From positions 297,394,464 through 297,458,463 of the forward strand of contig CM077116.1 in the NCBI GenBank assembly GCA_039619475.1: a stretch of DNA of 64,000 nt, read 5' to 3'. Origin of the DNA: Icerya purchasi (taxonomy: Eukaryota; Arthropoda; Insecta; Hemiptera; Monophlebidae). Both the position numbers and the translations under genes were made by a program. Below, in pieces: positions 44,600 through 56,397 of the stretch; the first letter of the stretch is position 1, and each line of letters begins with the position of its first letter. The notes below the pieces were generated by a model. It saw nothing but the letters and a program-made list of their open reading frames with translations, was not told the DNA's origin and made no database searches.

Positions 44600-45960
44600 C
44601 GAAAACAGACCGCCATTGAATATATCATTCTCTGAATCAATTAGATCGGCTAAAACGGCTAGAACTATACACACGAAAAGAATATCGCCACTAACCACTT
44701 TCGACCACCCCAAAGACGAGCAAGGTCTCATATTTCCCTACGCAGCCCCGTATTCCGCTCGCGACTATTTTATCGCACTAAAAGATAAAGTAGGCGGCTC
44801 AGCCAATATCATAGCAGGTTCGAAAATCAGTAAAGATAGAGTCGCAATTTTCCTTAAATCCGTCCAGGTTTCCGATACATTTTTTGTAAACGGATGGTCT
44901 ATCTCTTTAGTTGACCTAACATTAATGGCCCGGAGAATAAAAAATCCCTCTAACAAACTTGTGCTATCCAACGTTTCCCCAACTATTCCCAGTGATAAAC
45001 TAAATCACTTTCCTCCATCCTAACACTAAAACTTCTAACACCTATCGCAATATTACGAGTAAACCCTTCCGACGACGAATTCGGCCATATAGTGAGCTGG
45101 AGGAGACAGGTTTATATCGAACACACCTGCTGCACAGATATACCGGACTCGTTTCTTCTGAGTTTCAACGACCGAGATCATCGCATATTTCTTAATCTTG
45201 AAGATCATGCCTGCACCGGCTGTAAAATCAGCAACAAGGTACCTGCAGAACAGCCCGTCGAGAGGGAACCATCAACAACATCCCACCCTCAAGCAAACAG
45301 TCACGCTTCAAGTGATTTACCGTAAGATGCGAACGATTCTCTTCCAAAAAGAACCGAACCGCGCGAAGGAATGGACTTAGTTTTGGAGTCGTTCAATTAT
45401 TATCGTTTAGCGACCTCACCCCCTCTCACCGATAGACCCGCCTGAAAATATCAGTGCGGGTCTTACACCCCAGCCAGCGAATAAAAAACTTAATCTGACC
45501 CTTCCAGATCATGAAGACCATGAAATCAATCCTTTACCAGACCAGTCGCAAAATTTATTTTTCCCCCATTCAACTTTTCAGCGAAGCAGCTGCCTAAATC
45601 CAACCTGTCCAACCTACATAGAATCGAGAAAGTAACAGCCCGAGTCAAGCATCTGTTCGATGAACATCAGTCATCGTTTATAACCGATTTTAATGGATTC
45701 AAAGATTTTATCACTAACATCTTGACCACCAAGGACTATATCAACTTTGCTAGGGACTTCACCAAAGACAGAGATGGTCTATTATACATGCTAGCCACCA
45801 CAAAACCCCTGATGAAGGAACAGAAAGTGAAATACAGGTTCACCCGTATCATATGAATATTAAGCGAAGTGGAGGAAGACCCATTAGGACACCACAGTGG
45901 TGGCCATCACGGACTAACAGCATCTGCACACTATTTTTGAGGCGAAGAAGATAGTTTCAG
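44600..45960 (+). pseudogene. ORF1 (nucleic-acid-binding protein) of the I element
   Basis: First frame 44616-45020: ISKDRVAIFLKSVQVSDTF, then NPSNKLVLSNVSPTIPSD, typical of I-type ORF1 proteins of insects. A frameshift near 45020 leads to a frame with NPSDDEFGHIVSWRRQVYI, RIFLNLEDHACTGC and a tail where the expected zinc-knuckle pattern (C..C....H....C) keeps only the first two Cys. A stop at 45325 and further shifts follow; the C-terminal part (LFDEHQSSFITDFNGFKDFI, NFARDFTKDRDGL) continues to about 45940. It would coat element RNA; broken here. Confidence 0.8.
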
Positions 45961-45983
45961 CCATTACGCATTCAAAGGACATT

Positions 45984-47854
45984 ATGCAGTGGAACTACAG
46001 AGGCCTCTACAAACATATAGAAGAACTGAAGCTACTACTGTGCAATCATGATCCAACCATAGTTTGCTTGCAAGAAACACATCTAAAATCAGCACATTTT
46101 CCCTGCTTTAAAGATTATACTGTCTATCGATCTGACTACACGCAGGGTTCAGTAGCCAGCGGAGGAGTCGCCATATTGGTAAAAGACAGTTTCCCTTCTC
46201 AGCAATTAATATTGAATACCACATTACAAGCGATGGCGGTCCAACGATCAATAGATTACAAAACTGGGCAGAAAAGAATGGCTTGGATTTCTCATCCTGA
46301 AAAACTGCATGTGTCCAATTCCTAAAGAAGCGTCGTCCTATTTTCAATCCTGATATCACCCTCTACCTAAAACATGTACCTATCCCATTCCTTCCTTCCA
46401 TAAAGTTTCTGGGTCTAACGTTTGATGAAAGATTATCATGGGCTCCATACGTGTCTATCTTTAAGCGTAGTTGCATGAAATCCTTGTCCATCTTGAAATG
46501 TTTATCCAACCACAAGTACAATATAGATCCAAAATTGCTGTTATCAGTATACAAAGCCTTTATCTTAAGTAAACTATCATACGATTGTCAGGTGTATTCT
46601 TCTGTTAATAAAACTCTTCTAAAATCTGTCGACCCTATCCATAATATTTCTTTACGTATCATACTTGGGGCGCACCGGACTTCTTCTTCGTTGGGCATTT
46701 GTGTTTTGGTGGGTCTTCCTCCTTTATCTATTACTCGCGATTATCTCACCTTTCGAGATTCTTTTCGTTATTCCTTACCAGATCAATTTTCCACCAGTAA
46801 CTCTCAAATCCTATTCCCATCCTTTCCTGGCGATCCATTGGTCAAGGCTTTAACTTTTCTTTCTAAGGTAGGCATAAATTGGAGTGACCATCATGTTAAT
46901 CCGACCGCTATAGCACCCTGGAATCATGTCTCAACATCTATAAACATATCCTTAGCAGATCCCTTAATAACATCTAACTTTTCTATACCCATATCTCGAG
47001 TAGTATTAAACAAACTCGCCTCCTTCTATAACTATATTCATATGTACACAGACGTAGCTAAAGCGAGTCCTACTAATTCTTCTTCACCAACTGCATGCGC
47101 TTATGAAATTGGACGTGTAATGTACACCGAGCGCCTAAATAACTACTGCTCTACTTCAGAGGCCGAAATGTTTGGGATCCTTCTTTGTATTGAAACAGAT
47201 TCTTCAAGCCCAGTGTCTCAAAATGCCATTCTTATTACCAACTCACTTCAATCTATCAAAGCCATCCAGAGCCCAGACAGTTTCAACTCTCTACTAATTA
47301 AGATAAAAAACCTCCTATTCCAACTTTCACGATCTGAGGTATATGTCACATTCTTATCGGTCCCTGGCTATGTTGGGATTCCCGGTAATGAGCGGGTTGA
47401 CTTGGCTGCTAAGGCAACTCTATCCAGCCCGATGTCGTTTAACGCTGTACTGCCTCGATTAGGGTCACCAGTCTTTCTGATGGACTTTGCTGAAGAGTGG
47501 AGCAAACTATGGTCAGAACAAACGACCTGGCTCAGGTCCATAAAGTCGGACATCGACCCATGGTGGCCGCCGGTACCCGTCTCACGTAGGGATTTTTCGA
47601 TCCTATCGGGACTGCGTCTGGGGCACACTGCACTGTTACACAATTACGTCTTTGAAGGAGCTCCCCCTCCGTCCGCCTGCCGTCTTTGCGGGTTCGTGAC
47701 CTCGCCAACCGTAGAGTATCTGCTGAAATGGTACCAGCATACTTCCCGTATTTCTACTCATACCTCACCCCACCGTCTGTTGTCGAACTATCCGGATTGT
47801 GTTCGGGCAGTGTTGAATTTTGCAGCATCGAACAGACTGCATCGCCTTCTGTAA
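45984..47854 (+). pseudogene. ORF2 of the I element: endonuclease start fused to RT end and RNase H
   Basis: 45984-46250 reads the N-terminal endonuclease: MQWNYRGLYKHIEELK, VCLQETHLK, SGGVAILVKDSFP. Near 46250-46300 the text jumps directly to the RT thumb (FNPDITLYLKHVP, SIKFLGLTFDERLSW), so about 500-600 codons are deleted. From 46451 a single frame of 467 codons stays open to 47854: SVYKAFILSKLSYD, LRIILGAHRTSS, RNase H with MYTDVAK (Asp), STSEAEMFGILL (Glu), ILITNSLQS (Asn where the third catalytic Asp is usual), VPGYVGIPGNERVDLAAK (last Asp), and a Cys-rich tail ACRLCGFV. Cannot work alone. Confidence 0.88.
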
Positions 47855-47940
47855 TTTCCAGTGAGTCTAGGTGCCGTAATAGCCCAGGTAGTTACACATG
47901 GCGGCTAGATTTATATTTGTAAATTTATCAAAACAAAAAA

Positions 47941-48190
47941 AAATTAATCAAAATACAAAATTTTTTTCACATTAAATTTTTTTTATATATTAAAAACTCA
48001 TAATCGTAATTTTATTACTAGTAATTTCTTAAAATATGTACGTTTTACCAATACAAAAACGTTAATTCGCTTATTCCGTACGTTATCTTTGACGATTATA
48101 AAATAAAAATTACTGATTCACTGGAGCTAGAGGGACGATAATGATTATTACTAGTATTCCAGTTCGACGGGGTAAAATTTGCACGGTGTA
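47941..48190. other. AT-rich spacer
   Basis: Between the I element 3' end and the lipase-type exon. It may contain the 3' UTR of that minus-strand exon; no clear poly(A) hexamer could be fixed. Confidence 0.3.
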
Positions 48191-48195
48191 ATTGT

Positions 48196-48250
48196 TTAAC
48201 AGCTGAGCGGCAATTCACCTTTTGTATCTAGAAAATACTGTCCTCTTGCT
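48196..48250 (-). CDS. Terminal exon of a second lipase / phospholipase A1 gene
   Basis: Minus strand: acceptor TTTATTTTCAG ends at 48251. One base then completes a split codon, followed by ARGQYFLDTKGELPLSC and TAA. The last exon of the complete lipase (23033-23093) has exactly the same layout: a 1-nt split codon, then TYGKFYVNTNKRPPYGLGC and stop. Family proteins end with G.yyl.T...p. The match in phase, length and pattern supports a tandem paralogue on the same strand. I found no further exon between here and 64 kb, so the remaining exons either lie beyond the window, past a 15-kb intron full of transposons, or are lost. Confidence 0.6.
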
Positions 48251-48259
48251 CTGAAAATA

Positions 48260-49142
48260 AAAAAAAAGTACAATAAAATGAATTTTAAACCTGGATCATT
48301 CAGTTACGATCAGATTCGAAGTAGTTAAAACAATTAGAATAAAAGCTAGAGTGGGAATAACTTCGCTAGGACAATTTACAGGTTTGCGACTAGTAACGGC
48401 GACACATAATTTTTCGATTATATGCGTGTATTTCTTAATTTTTAGGACTAGATGGGGAAATAAAAAGGATAATCGGGTGTAGATGTATGAGCTTAATTTT
48501 ACAAAGAATGTTGTTTATCAGTGACGCTGAAAAAATTGGGATTGATAGTCATTGCTGCATAACGGATTGAGTTTACTTTTCGCGGAAGGTATGCATTGAC
48601 TGAATTTTGGTTTTATCAAAAAGTGATAAACTGAGTGAAAGGCGATCCGATCTGATAGTAATCCTTTTTTATCAATTAGTTAACTAAGATTTAAATTATT
48701 AACGCTATAACTACCATAAAACTGATTTTAACCTATATAAAATCACGCTTACAAACGGCATAAAACTAATTTCCAACTCTGTAGCAGAAATAAATACTTT
48801 GCGGCATACATTTACTAATCAGATATTTAAATGGTTTTCAAATTTAACGATCAAATTAAAAATAACTACAAGTTTCGTAGTTCCTAAATTTTATTTATTT
48901 TTTCCGGTATATACTAAGTCACAAATATTATCAGCTAACCTTTCGAATAATATTCTATTAGAGCCAAGAGCAGCATAGAAAAACACCTAGACTATAAATA
49001 CATCCAAGCACAAAAGATCATTAATTCCGAGCATCTGATTCGGTTTTCGAACCATATATCATTAAAACGCGGTTAATTCCGCCGGGATTGATTTTAAAAC
49101 CACATTCTCTGTTAAAATTTTTACGCTTTTTTTTTATCGATA
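48260..49142 (-). other. AT-rich DNA, probably intron of the second lipase gene
   Basis: No coding motif on either strand. Assignment as intron rests only on the exon at 48196-48250. Confidence 0.35.
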
Positions 49143-49784
49143 TATTTATTTATTTAATAAGGGTATGCACAACAGCATGAAGACAATTACAGTGTATACA
49201 TTAGATTTATATACATGTACTCGTATATATAATAAATATATAACAACACACAAATTATAAGCAAAACACACTTTAATACACACATACAGGCACACACACA
49301 CACACAATCACATATAACGCACATATGCATACACTCACCATCATAAGAATACACATATGTCATATAAGGAATTTATATGATTTTAACCAACGATCAATAC
49401 AAAATAAATTTATTCCTTATGAACATAAAATATCTTCTCAGTAAGCACTCATTGCAATGAAGTTACACGCACATTCATATATACGCACACACATACACAC
49501 ACCAACCACATATAACACGTATACATCCATGACACATACAGACGCACGTACTATGTGACACAAGCGAATTAATATAAGTTATGTATTAAAATTGATGGTA
49601 TGTATCGCTAATATATGGAAGTGGGTAAAACTGCGCACACTTTTAATCAATTCATTGAGTAGTAAAATAATTCAACCATCTGCTTAAACTTATTCATGTT
49701 AGTAAAAAACATGTCAGCCTCCGATTCATTCATTAAGAAATAATTTGTTATTTTTACCGCAGTCAAAAGGGGAGAATTCGTATA

Positions 49785-51489
49785 CACAGTGACTCCCAAA
49801 AAGATCCGCACAAGTAAGAAATTTCGTTTTTTTACACTGTAGAGACAATAAAAAACGCAATGAAAATTTAAAAAAATTTTTTATTAATAGCATAACATCA
49901 CAGTCATACAGATCACATAATAAGAAAAAAAGATAACGAGAAAAATACCAAAAAAATAAATTATATAAAAAAAAATGAAAAAAATCATTGCTCAAAAAGA
50001 ACCGCACAAAATCGAAAACGCGAGGAAAAAAAGCGAAACGCACTAGAAATTTAAGTTAAAAAACTAACTTAATATTTCGTTGAGTATCCTTTTTGGTCAA
50101 TGAGGCCTTGTAAACTATTTGGCATACTACTTACAAGTTTACCTAAGTATTCTTTGTCCAGTTTTATCCACTCCTCGTCAATTCTTTTCTTCAGCTCTGC
50201 TTAAGAAATAACCGGCGTTTGATGAACTCGACGGTCCAATTCATCCTACAAGTTTTCAATAATATTTAGATCCGGTGATTGAGGAGGAGGATGGATCACT
50301 TTTGGGCACCGGTAGAGCTGCCATTCTTGCACAATGCGAGCTCGATGTTTAGGATCATTGTCCTCATAATATTTAAACGAGTGCAAGATACCCATTGTCG
50401 CGGCACTTTTGTGCAAATTGGCTTTCAAAAGCTCCAAATATCGACGCGAATCTAGAATTCCATCGATAAATACTAATTCGCCTAAACCATAGGCTGATAC
50501 ACACCCCCAAACCATCACTCCGCCACCACCGTGCTTTATTGTAGGTTTCAGATTACAGGGATTCATTTCTTCATTTGGCCTACGCCAGACCATACAATGT
50601 TCATCTGAACTAAAAACATTAAATTTACTTTCGTCAGCGAAAATGACGTCCTCCTAATAAGTACCAGGCTTTGAAACGTATTCCTTCGCGAACTGTAAAC
50701 GTTTGCACCGATTCACTTCGCTAATAAAATATTTTCGTCGTGCAGCACGTCTTTTGTATCCAGCATTTCTTATAGTTTGTCGTACCGTTTCACATCCGAC
50801 TTTTTTCTCAGATTCACTAGCAATCTTCGGAGCACTCAATCTGGCATTTTTCTTTATTTTATGGACGATTGGGCGTTCCTTGTGCAGCGTTAGAATCTTT
50901 GAACGACCAGGACTGTGCTTTAAGTCCATTCTATTTTCGTGTTTATATCGCTTTAGAATGTCGTATACAGTTCGAGCTTTCATATTTAAGATCGTACATA
51001 TTTCTCGTACAGACTTACCCTTCGTATGATTCCAAATTACTAATTAGATCTTTTCCGTAGACGTGTATTTGGCCATTTTGGATTCATACAGAGAACACTT
51101 TAATAGAATGTGCAAACACTGCGCGATTTACATACACAAATGCACTGGCGCTTGTTTTTTTGCGCGAACGTAGCGCATTTTGATTATTACAAGCTATCTG
51201 CGATACACCTATGAGTCACCCCCGTTCCTATTGCGCTACAATGCACGGGTTTTCCCATCTAATATCATAGTGCGGATCTTTTTGAGCGATGATTTTTTTC
51301 ATTTTTTTACATAAATTCCTCTTTTTTGGTATTTTTCTCACAATCTTTTTTTTTATTATGTGATCTGCATGGCTGTGATGCTGTACTATTAATAGGCGTC
51401 GTTTTTCATTTTTTATTTCATTGTTTATCGCTTCTACTGTTGCAAAAAACGAAATTTCTTACTTGTGCGGATCTTTTTGGGAGTCACTG
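49785..51489 (-). mobile_element. Tc1-like element with long IR/DR ends
   Basis: Termini CAGTGACTCCCAAAAAGATC pair with GATCTTTTTGGGAGTCACTG. TA flanks the right end (51490-51491), and TA at 49783-49784 the left. The inverted repeats are about 220 bases long. Each arm contains a second, inner copy of the end motif (GCTCAAAAAGAACCGCAC near 49992-50010 and GTGCGGATCTTTTTGAGC near 51272-51289), the IR/DR layout known from elements such as Sleeping Beauty. It is inserted in the C-terminal part of the Jockey ORF2, in the same direction. Confidence 0.92.
50069..51076 (-). pseudogene. Tc1-like transposase with four in-frame stops
   Basis: One continuous register of 336 codons from ATG at 51076 to TAA at 50069, the full length expected for Tc1 transposases, without a frameshift. 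N-terminal paired-like DNA-binding part: MAKYTSTEKI, VREICTILNMKARTVYDIL, HSPGRSKILT. Catalytic DDE parts: VIFADESKFNVF (first Asp), HGGGGVMVWGC, YYEDNDPKHR (second Asp), QSPDLNIIENL (Glu, spacing fitting DD34E). Four stop codons interrupt it: near 51045, at 50654-50656, 50246-50248 and near 50200. It would cut and paste the element; inactive as it stands. Confidence 0.92.
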
Positions 51490-53472
51490 TAGTTTCGTTC
51501 TCGCAAATGGTACATGCAATAATTGCATTTTGCTAGCCGTTAATCTGGAAACTCGGAAACCAACTTTTGAAAGTAAATTAAAATCATTTATAGTACCAGT
51601 CAATAAATTACATATAAATAACACAGCAGATGTTTTTCTTCTATTTTCCAATGTGGACATTCTGAATTCCTTCAAATGTTGTTTATAATTGAATGGAAAC
51701 ATATCACTATAATGAAACTTAAAGTGTAGCCATCTTAAGAAACGCTTTTGAACCCTTTCAAGTAAAAGTATGTGATTCTTATTAGAAGGATTCCAAACAA
51801 TATTTGCATATTTCAACTGTGACCGCACATACGAGTAATAAACAACCAATAATGTATTTAAATTCTGAAAAAGTGAACAGCGACGAATAATAAATGATAA
51901 TAAACGACTCGCTTTTAAAGTAATTTGTCGAATATGGTCATCAAACTTTAACTTTGAATCGAGTAATACACCTAAATCTTTTACACTACTAATTTTCTTC
52001 AAAATGGTATTATTCATAAAATAATCATGTAATATAGGAGTTTTTCTTTTTGTAAATGAAATAACATTACATTTATTAATATTAAAACCAATTCTATTAT
52101 CATAGCTCCAATGAGGCATAGATGTTAAATCATGCTGCAAACTTAGACAGTCATCTATTTTTGAGATGTTATAATAAAGTTTTATATCATCCGCATAAAT
52201 AGCTATTCGTGATTTATTAACAACTTTCGCCACATCATTTATAAACAGCAAAAAGAGTAGAGGACCCAAATTGGAACCTTGAGGACCACCAGAGGTACAT
52301 GAAAACACATGCGATTGACTACCCATGAAATTGACAAATTGCTCTCTATCGGTAATATACAAGATTTAAATAACTGAACTAACGGGTTGGAAAAGCCAAA
52401 CTGATACTTTAACTTATTCAATAAAATACCATGGTCAACTGTATCAAAAACCTTTTTCAAATCAGTATGAATAACATCAATTTGGCCTCCCTGATCAATT
52501 TGTTCACTTACGTAATGAATGAAGTTCATTAAACTAGTAGTGCTGGACTTATTTTCCATAAACCCGTATTGGTAAGGGCATATAAGATTTTTAACGTTGT
52601 TATAAATTCTGGTATAAAGTATAGATTCAAATATTTTACACGGGACACTTAGTATTAAAATTGGTCGGTAGTTTGAGATGACATGTTTATTACCCGATTT
52701 ATAAACAGTAGTAATTTTTGAAAGCTTCCAGTATGTGGGGAAAGTACAAGTTGTAAGTGATAAGTTATATATGTATTGCAATGGCCGAATTAAAAAATTA
52801 ATACGACCTTTATATATGTACGACGGAATACCACCTGGCCTAGCAGATCGTTTGGATTTTAACTTTTTAATAGACTGGTACAACTCATTTTCAACTATTT
52901 CTGTAATATTAACAACATTGTTATTTAACAAAGCTGTTTTCAAGTTAGATTGTGTAACACTAGGCTGAACGGTGTATAATTGTAAGAAATAATCTGCAAA
53001 TTCTGATGCTATTTCAGTAGCAACATATATTTTTTTACCGGAGATGCTTATCATGTGCGAGCCCTCAGTAAACTTGGATTTAAGTATATTTACATAATTC
53101 CAAAAACGCTTTGGATGTTCTAATATGGAGCTTTTAGTAGCAATAATGTACGATCGATAAACTGATTTAATCATTTTCTTACTCAAACTTCTGTATTTTC
53201 TAAATTGAATATTGTCTTGTATTTCACCGGTGTGTTTAAAACGTTCTCCAAATTTATTTTTTAATTTAAAATTTTTTTAAATTTCCGCGATGAACCACGG
53301 AGGATATGACTTTAACCTAGATTTATATGTGGGAACTGATTTTTTAATTATCGCATTTACAATTAAATTAAATTCATTCACTGCCTGGTTAACATCAGAA
53401 CACATAAATACAGATTCCCAATTGGTATACTTGAAGGAATTGTATAATTTGTAAAAGTCTCCTTTGCTGAAA

Positions 53473-53493
53473 TTATATATATATATATATATT
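53473..53493. repeat. (AT)n microsatellite inside a LINE ORF
   Basis: About ten TA units; the LINE ORF2 reading frame changes across it. Confidence 0.85.
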
Positions 53494-55250
53494 ATTGTTA
53501 TGGTTATATTTAATATATTTTGGTTTATAGTAAATATTAAATTGTGTGTTTAATGCAGGATGATATTTATCCATCGGTACCAATAGTTTCTCTGAAGTTA
53601 CATCTAAATCCTCTATGTTACTGATAACTAAATCCAAGGTTTTACCATAAATATTTTGGATGTTATTATACAATTTTAGATTGTTCGAATATAAGAACTG
53701 GTTTAAGTCGTTACGAAATATATTTGCTTGAGGTTGAACTTGATCTAGTCCTGTAATATTCAAATTGAAATCACCTAAAAGTAAAACTTTATTAACAATT
53801 AAAATACGATTATCCGTTAACGTGTTATAAATATTCAAGTAATGCTCCCGACAAGTAGGTGGACGAATATAATATAAACCAATGTAGCAAATATAGAACT
53901 CATTTCCAGTACTCAGTTTTAACCAAATATTCTCACCGTTCTTCAACTCAACTATTCTTTCACAAGGTAAATGACGATTCACAGCCAATAATATTCCTCC
54001 TCCCTTACTCAACTGTGTACATTCCCGGTTTCTATCCTTTCTAAAAATGATGTATCGGGAATCGAATAATTCATCGTCAACAAAACCATCTTCTAACCAA
54101 GATTCTGTTATAGCAATTAAATCGTACTCATTTGTCAGCACATTTTCATAGAAATTACTAACTTTCGATCCCAATCCCCTTACATTTTGATAAAATATAT
54201 TTAACAGTTTCTGTTCATGTACCATTGATTAAAGGAAAAAATGAAAAGGAAAAGAAAATAGGGAAAGGGGAAGAGAGAAAAAAAAACGGGAACTGTATTA
54301 TAATTTAACCGCCGGCAATGATTAATATTTATCAAAAACAAAAGGAATATGCTGAATAAACAGACATAACAACTGAACAATAATTCCTTGTCTTTCTGAA
54401 ATAACGAGCATAATAAGATAGTATTAGGAATTAAACAAAATGCAACATAGAGGTTCGCGTATGTTACACGTATTGTACAGTATAGAAACGACCCTCTTTC
54501 ATAGTTCTAAATCAAAATCGAACATAGCTTCAACTATATATAAAAATACGCAAGTGTAGTTACACGAAGTTATTATTAACAAAATAAATTCAGGTAGATA
54601 CACACATTCCACACGTAACAAATCACACATAGCTGAATTGATAATTTTAACTGATAAATAGTAGCAAATATTTATAGATTCATGCATATACGCAAACAAT
54701 AAACAAAAACGCATAGTTGTTTCACAGTAATAGATGGCATCGTACACCGCATCTCTCAGGAATTAGATGAGCAGCGAATTATTATCGTAATCATTTAAAC
54801 CAGGGTTTCCCAACCTTTTTTTTATCGAGCCTCCCCGGATTATAAATAACATTTTCATGCCCCCTTTAATTTTTTAATTAAAAAAAAAGCGCATATTGTT
54901 TTAACATTTATTTATTTTAATTCTAAGTTATAGAAAATAATCTTCAATTTAAAACTTTTTTTATCGAAATAGTTTATTATAATTAGAGTACTAATGAGAT
55001 ATATGTCAAGTAGACGAAACCGGTAGGACGAATTTTTTATATATATTTTGTGAATAATAATGTTTGTAAACTTTTATTTTAAGTAATAAGTTAATATAAA
55101 TAAATGTTATATGTTTTAACGAATTAAAAGTTACTTTGTGTCCGTGTAATATATAAAACTATAACTTTTGTAACGTAAATTAAGGTTTTAAAATATATAA
55201 CTTATCATATCATTGAAACAAACGATTACAGGAAGAAATAACACATAATA

Positions 55251-56311
55251 CTAATGAGATACTTGAGCTTGCATGCTCTGCACCAGCTGGTTGATTCTAG
55301 GTTCAGTTTTTTCCAGAGCTATTGTCAGGTCGCTATCGACGACAAAACGATTTTGCTGCTTGGTTTTAATTAAAACCAGAGCTGAAAACCCTGTCTCGCA
55401 TAAACAAGTCGAAGAAAAAGGAATAAGTGTTCCCAAAGCAAGAAAGGCGACTTTCGAATTAACAAGAAATCGTTTGATCCAAAATTTCTCCAATATCAAG
55501 AGATGGAAATCATCTTTCATGGTCGAATCGGCCTTTATTTCTATAAATTCTTCCTGAACTTGTTCTGGTAAAATTATAAGACATCAACAACAAATGAGTT
55601 TCTGGTAATGTGACATATTGGTGACTCTGAATTAATGTCTCGATAGTATCGGTGAAATTCGTTTTCCAGCGCTTGCAAATGAGTTTGTATTTCAGCTTTC
55701 AAATATTCGTCCAGTTTTTTATTTTTAATTGCTACGAATAGTTGAGAAAAAAATATTATTACATTCTTTGATTCTAAAATTGAAGCTTTGATATGAACCC
55801 CTTGATGTGATCACAGTTATTTATTACAGTGCCGTTTCTGTCCTAAAGCTTCAAGTTTAGCTGATTTAAGGCATTAAACATACATCATTCAAATAGGCAA
55901 CCTCCATTGAAATTGTTCATTGTTAAACATTTGCAAAAAATCGTTTTTTTCTTTGAACTCAACAAAGAGAGTGGCTTCTTCTTTCAATTCACAAAAGCAA
56001 GCCAACATGTTGCCCTTAGACAACCAGCGTACTTCTGTGTGAAACGTAAGGACTCTGTGATCAGAATCAAGATCTTCGCAAAGTGAACTAAATAATCGAC
56101 TGTTCAAAGCGCTGCTCTTTATGTAGTTTACGATCTTTGTAGCTGAGTCCAAAGTCTACGTAATTTCTGTGGCAATATTTTGGAAGCCAAAGTTTGTCGA
56201 TGAATAACACAATTAATACACATTATCGCGGGGTTCTTTTCCGTCCTTTTCTACGAAGATAAATCCAAACTTAATATAGTCTTCTGAAAATGTTCTCTTT
56301 TTCGCTACCAT
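55251..56311 (-). pseudogene. hAT transposase, internally deleted
   Basis: Start at 56311: MVAKKRTFSEDYIKFGF and FVEKDGKE, the N-terminus of SCAND3/ZBED5-type hAT transposases. After about 30 codons the text jumps to VIHRQTLASKTLP, so the BED zinc finger and the first catalytic part are deleted. It continues IVNYIKSSALNSRLFSSLCE, HTEVRWLSKGNM and FCELKEEATLFVEF; then, after stops and frameshifts, LEKFWIKRFLVNSK, LIPFSSTCLCETGFSALV, FVVDSDLTIALEKTEPRI and QAQVSH with stop at 55251. The C-terminal dimerisation region is well preserved. Non-functional. Confidence 0.88.
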
Positions 56312-56397
56312 TTTACGTCTATAACAGTAAAATACATGTAACTATAGATCGGCCGCCGAAAGTTTGCGTTCTTTGATTTAGATACGACTGATGACGA

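Larger units (their letters stand above)
44590..47940 (+). mobile_element. I-clade LINE, internally deleted
   Basis: Two-ORF non-LTR element on the plus strand. ORF1 runs 44600-45960 and ORF2 45984-47854, followed by a 3' UTR with an A/T-rich end near 47940. The middle of ORF2 (end of endonuclease plus most of RT) is missing. Upstream lies tandem-repeat DNA, and no target duplication was found. Details are in the ORF entries. Confidence 0.9.
49647..54225 (-). pseudogene. ORF2 (endonuclease and RT) of the split LINE
   Basis: Starts at 54225 (MVHEQKLLNIFYQNVRGLG). Endonuclease motifs: YDLIAITESWLED, GGGILLAVNR, LLGDFNLNITG, LDLVISNIED. An (AT)n run at 53473-53493 shifts the frame; the text goes on with YNFSKGDFYKLYNSFKYTN. 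RT 53186-51490: SARPGGIPSYIYKG, SNYRPILILSVPCKIFE, TDLKKVFDTVDH, a frameshift near 52362, GGPQGSNLGPLLFLLFIND, AIYADDIKLYY (intact YADD) and DLGVLLDSKLKF. The C-terminus passes PFARTKL at 51490, is cut by the Tc1 element, and resumes at 49784 (YEFSPF, then ESEADMFFTNMNKFKQM), stop at 49647. Only a handful of lesions, so fairly young. Confidence 0.88.

Noticed and set aside
44601..47940. CRISPR, riboswitch or operon-type organisation anywhere in the window
   Set aside because: No regularly spaced direct repeats, no bacterial-type genes, and clear GT-AG introns show a eukaryotic nuclear sequence.
49726..50043. 105-codon frame across the Tc1 left end
   Set aside because: It joins LINE sequence and Tc1 terminal repeat by chance; only its last residues belong to the LINE ORF2.
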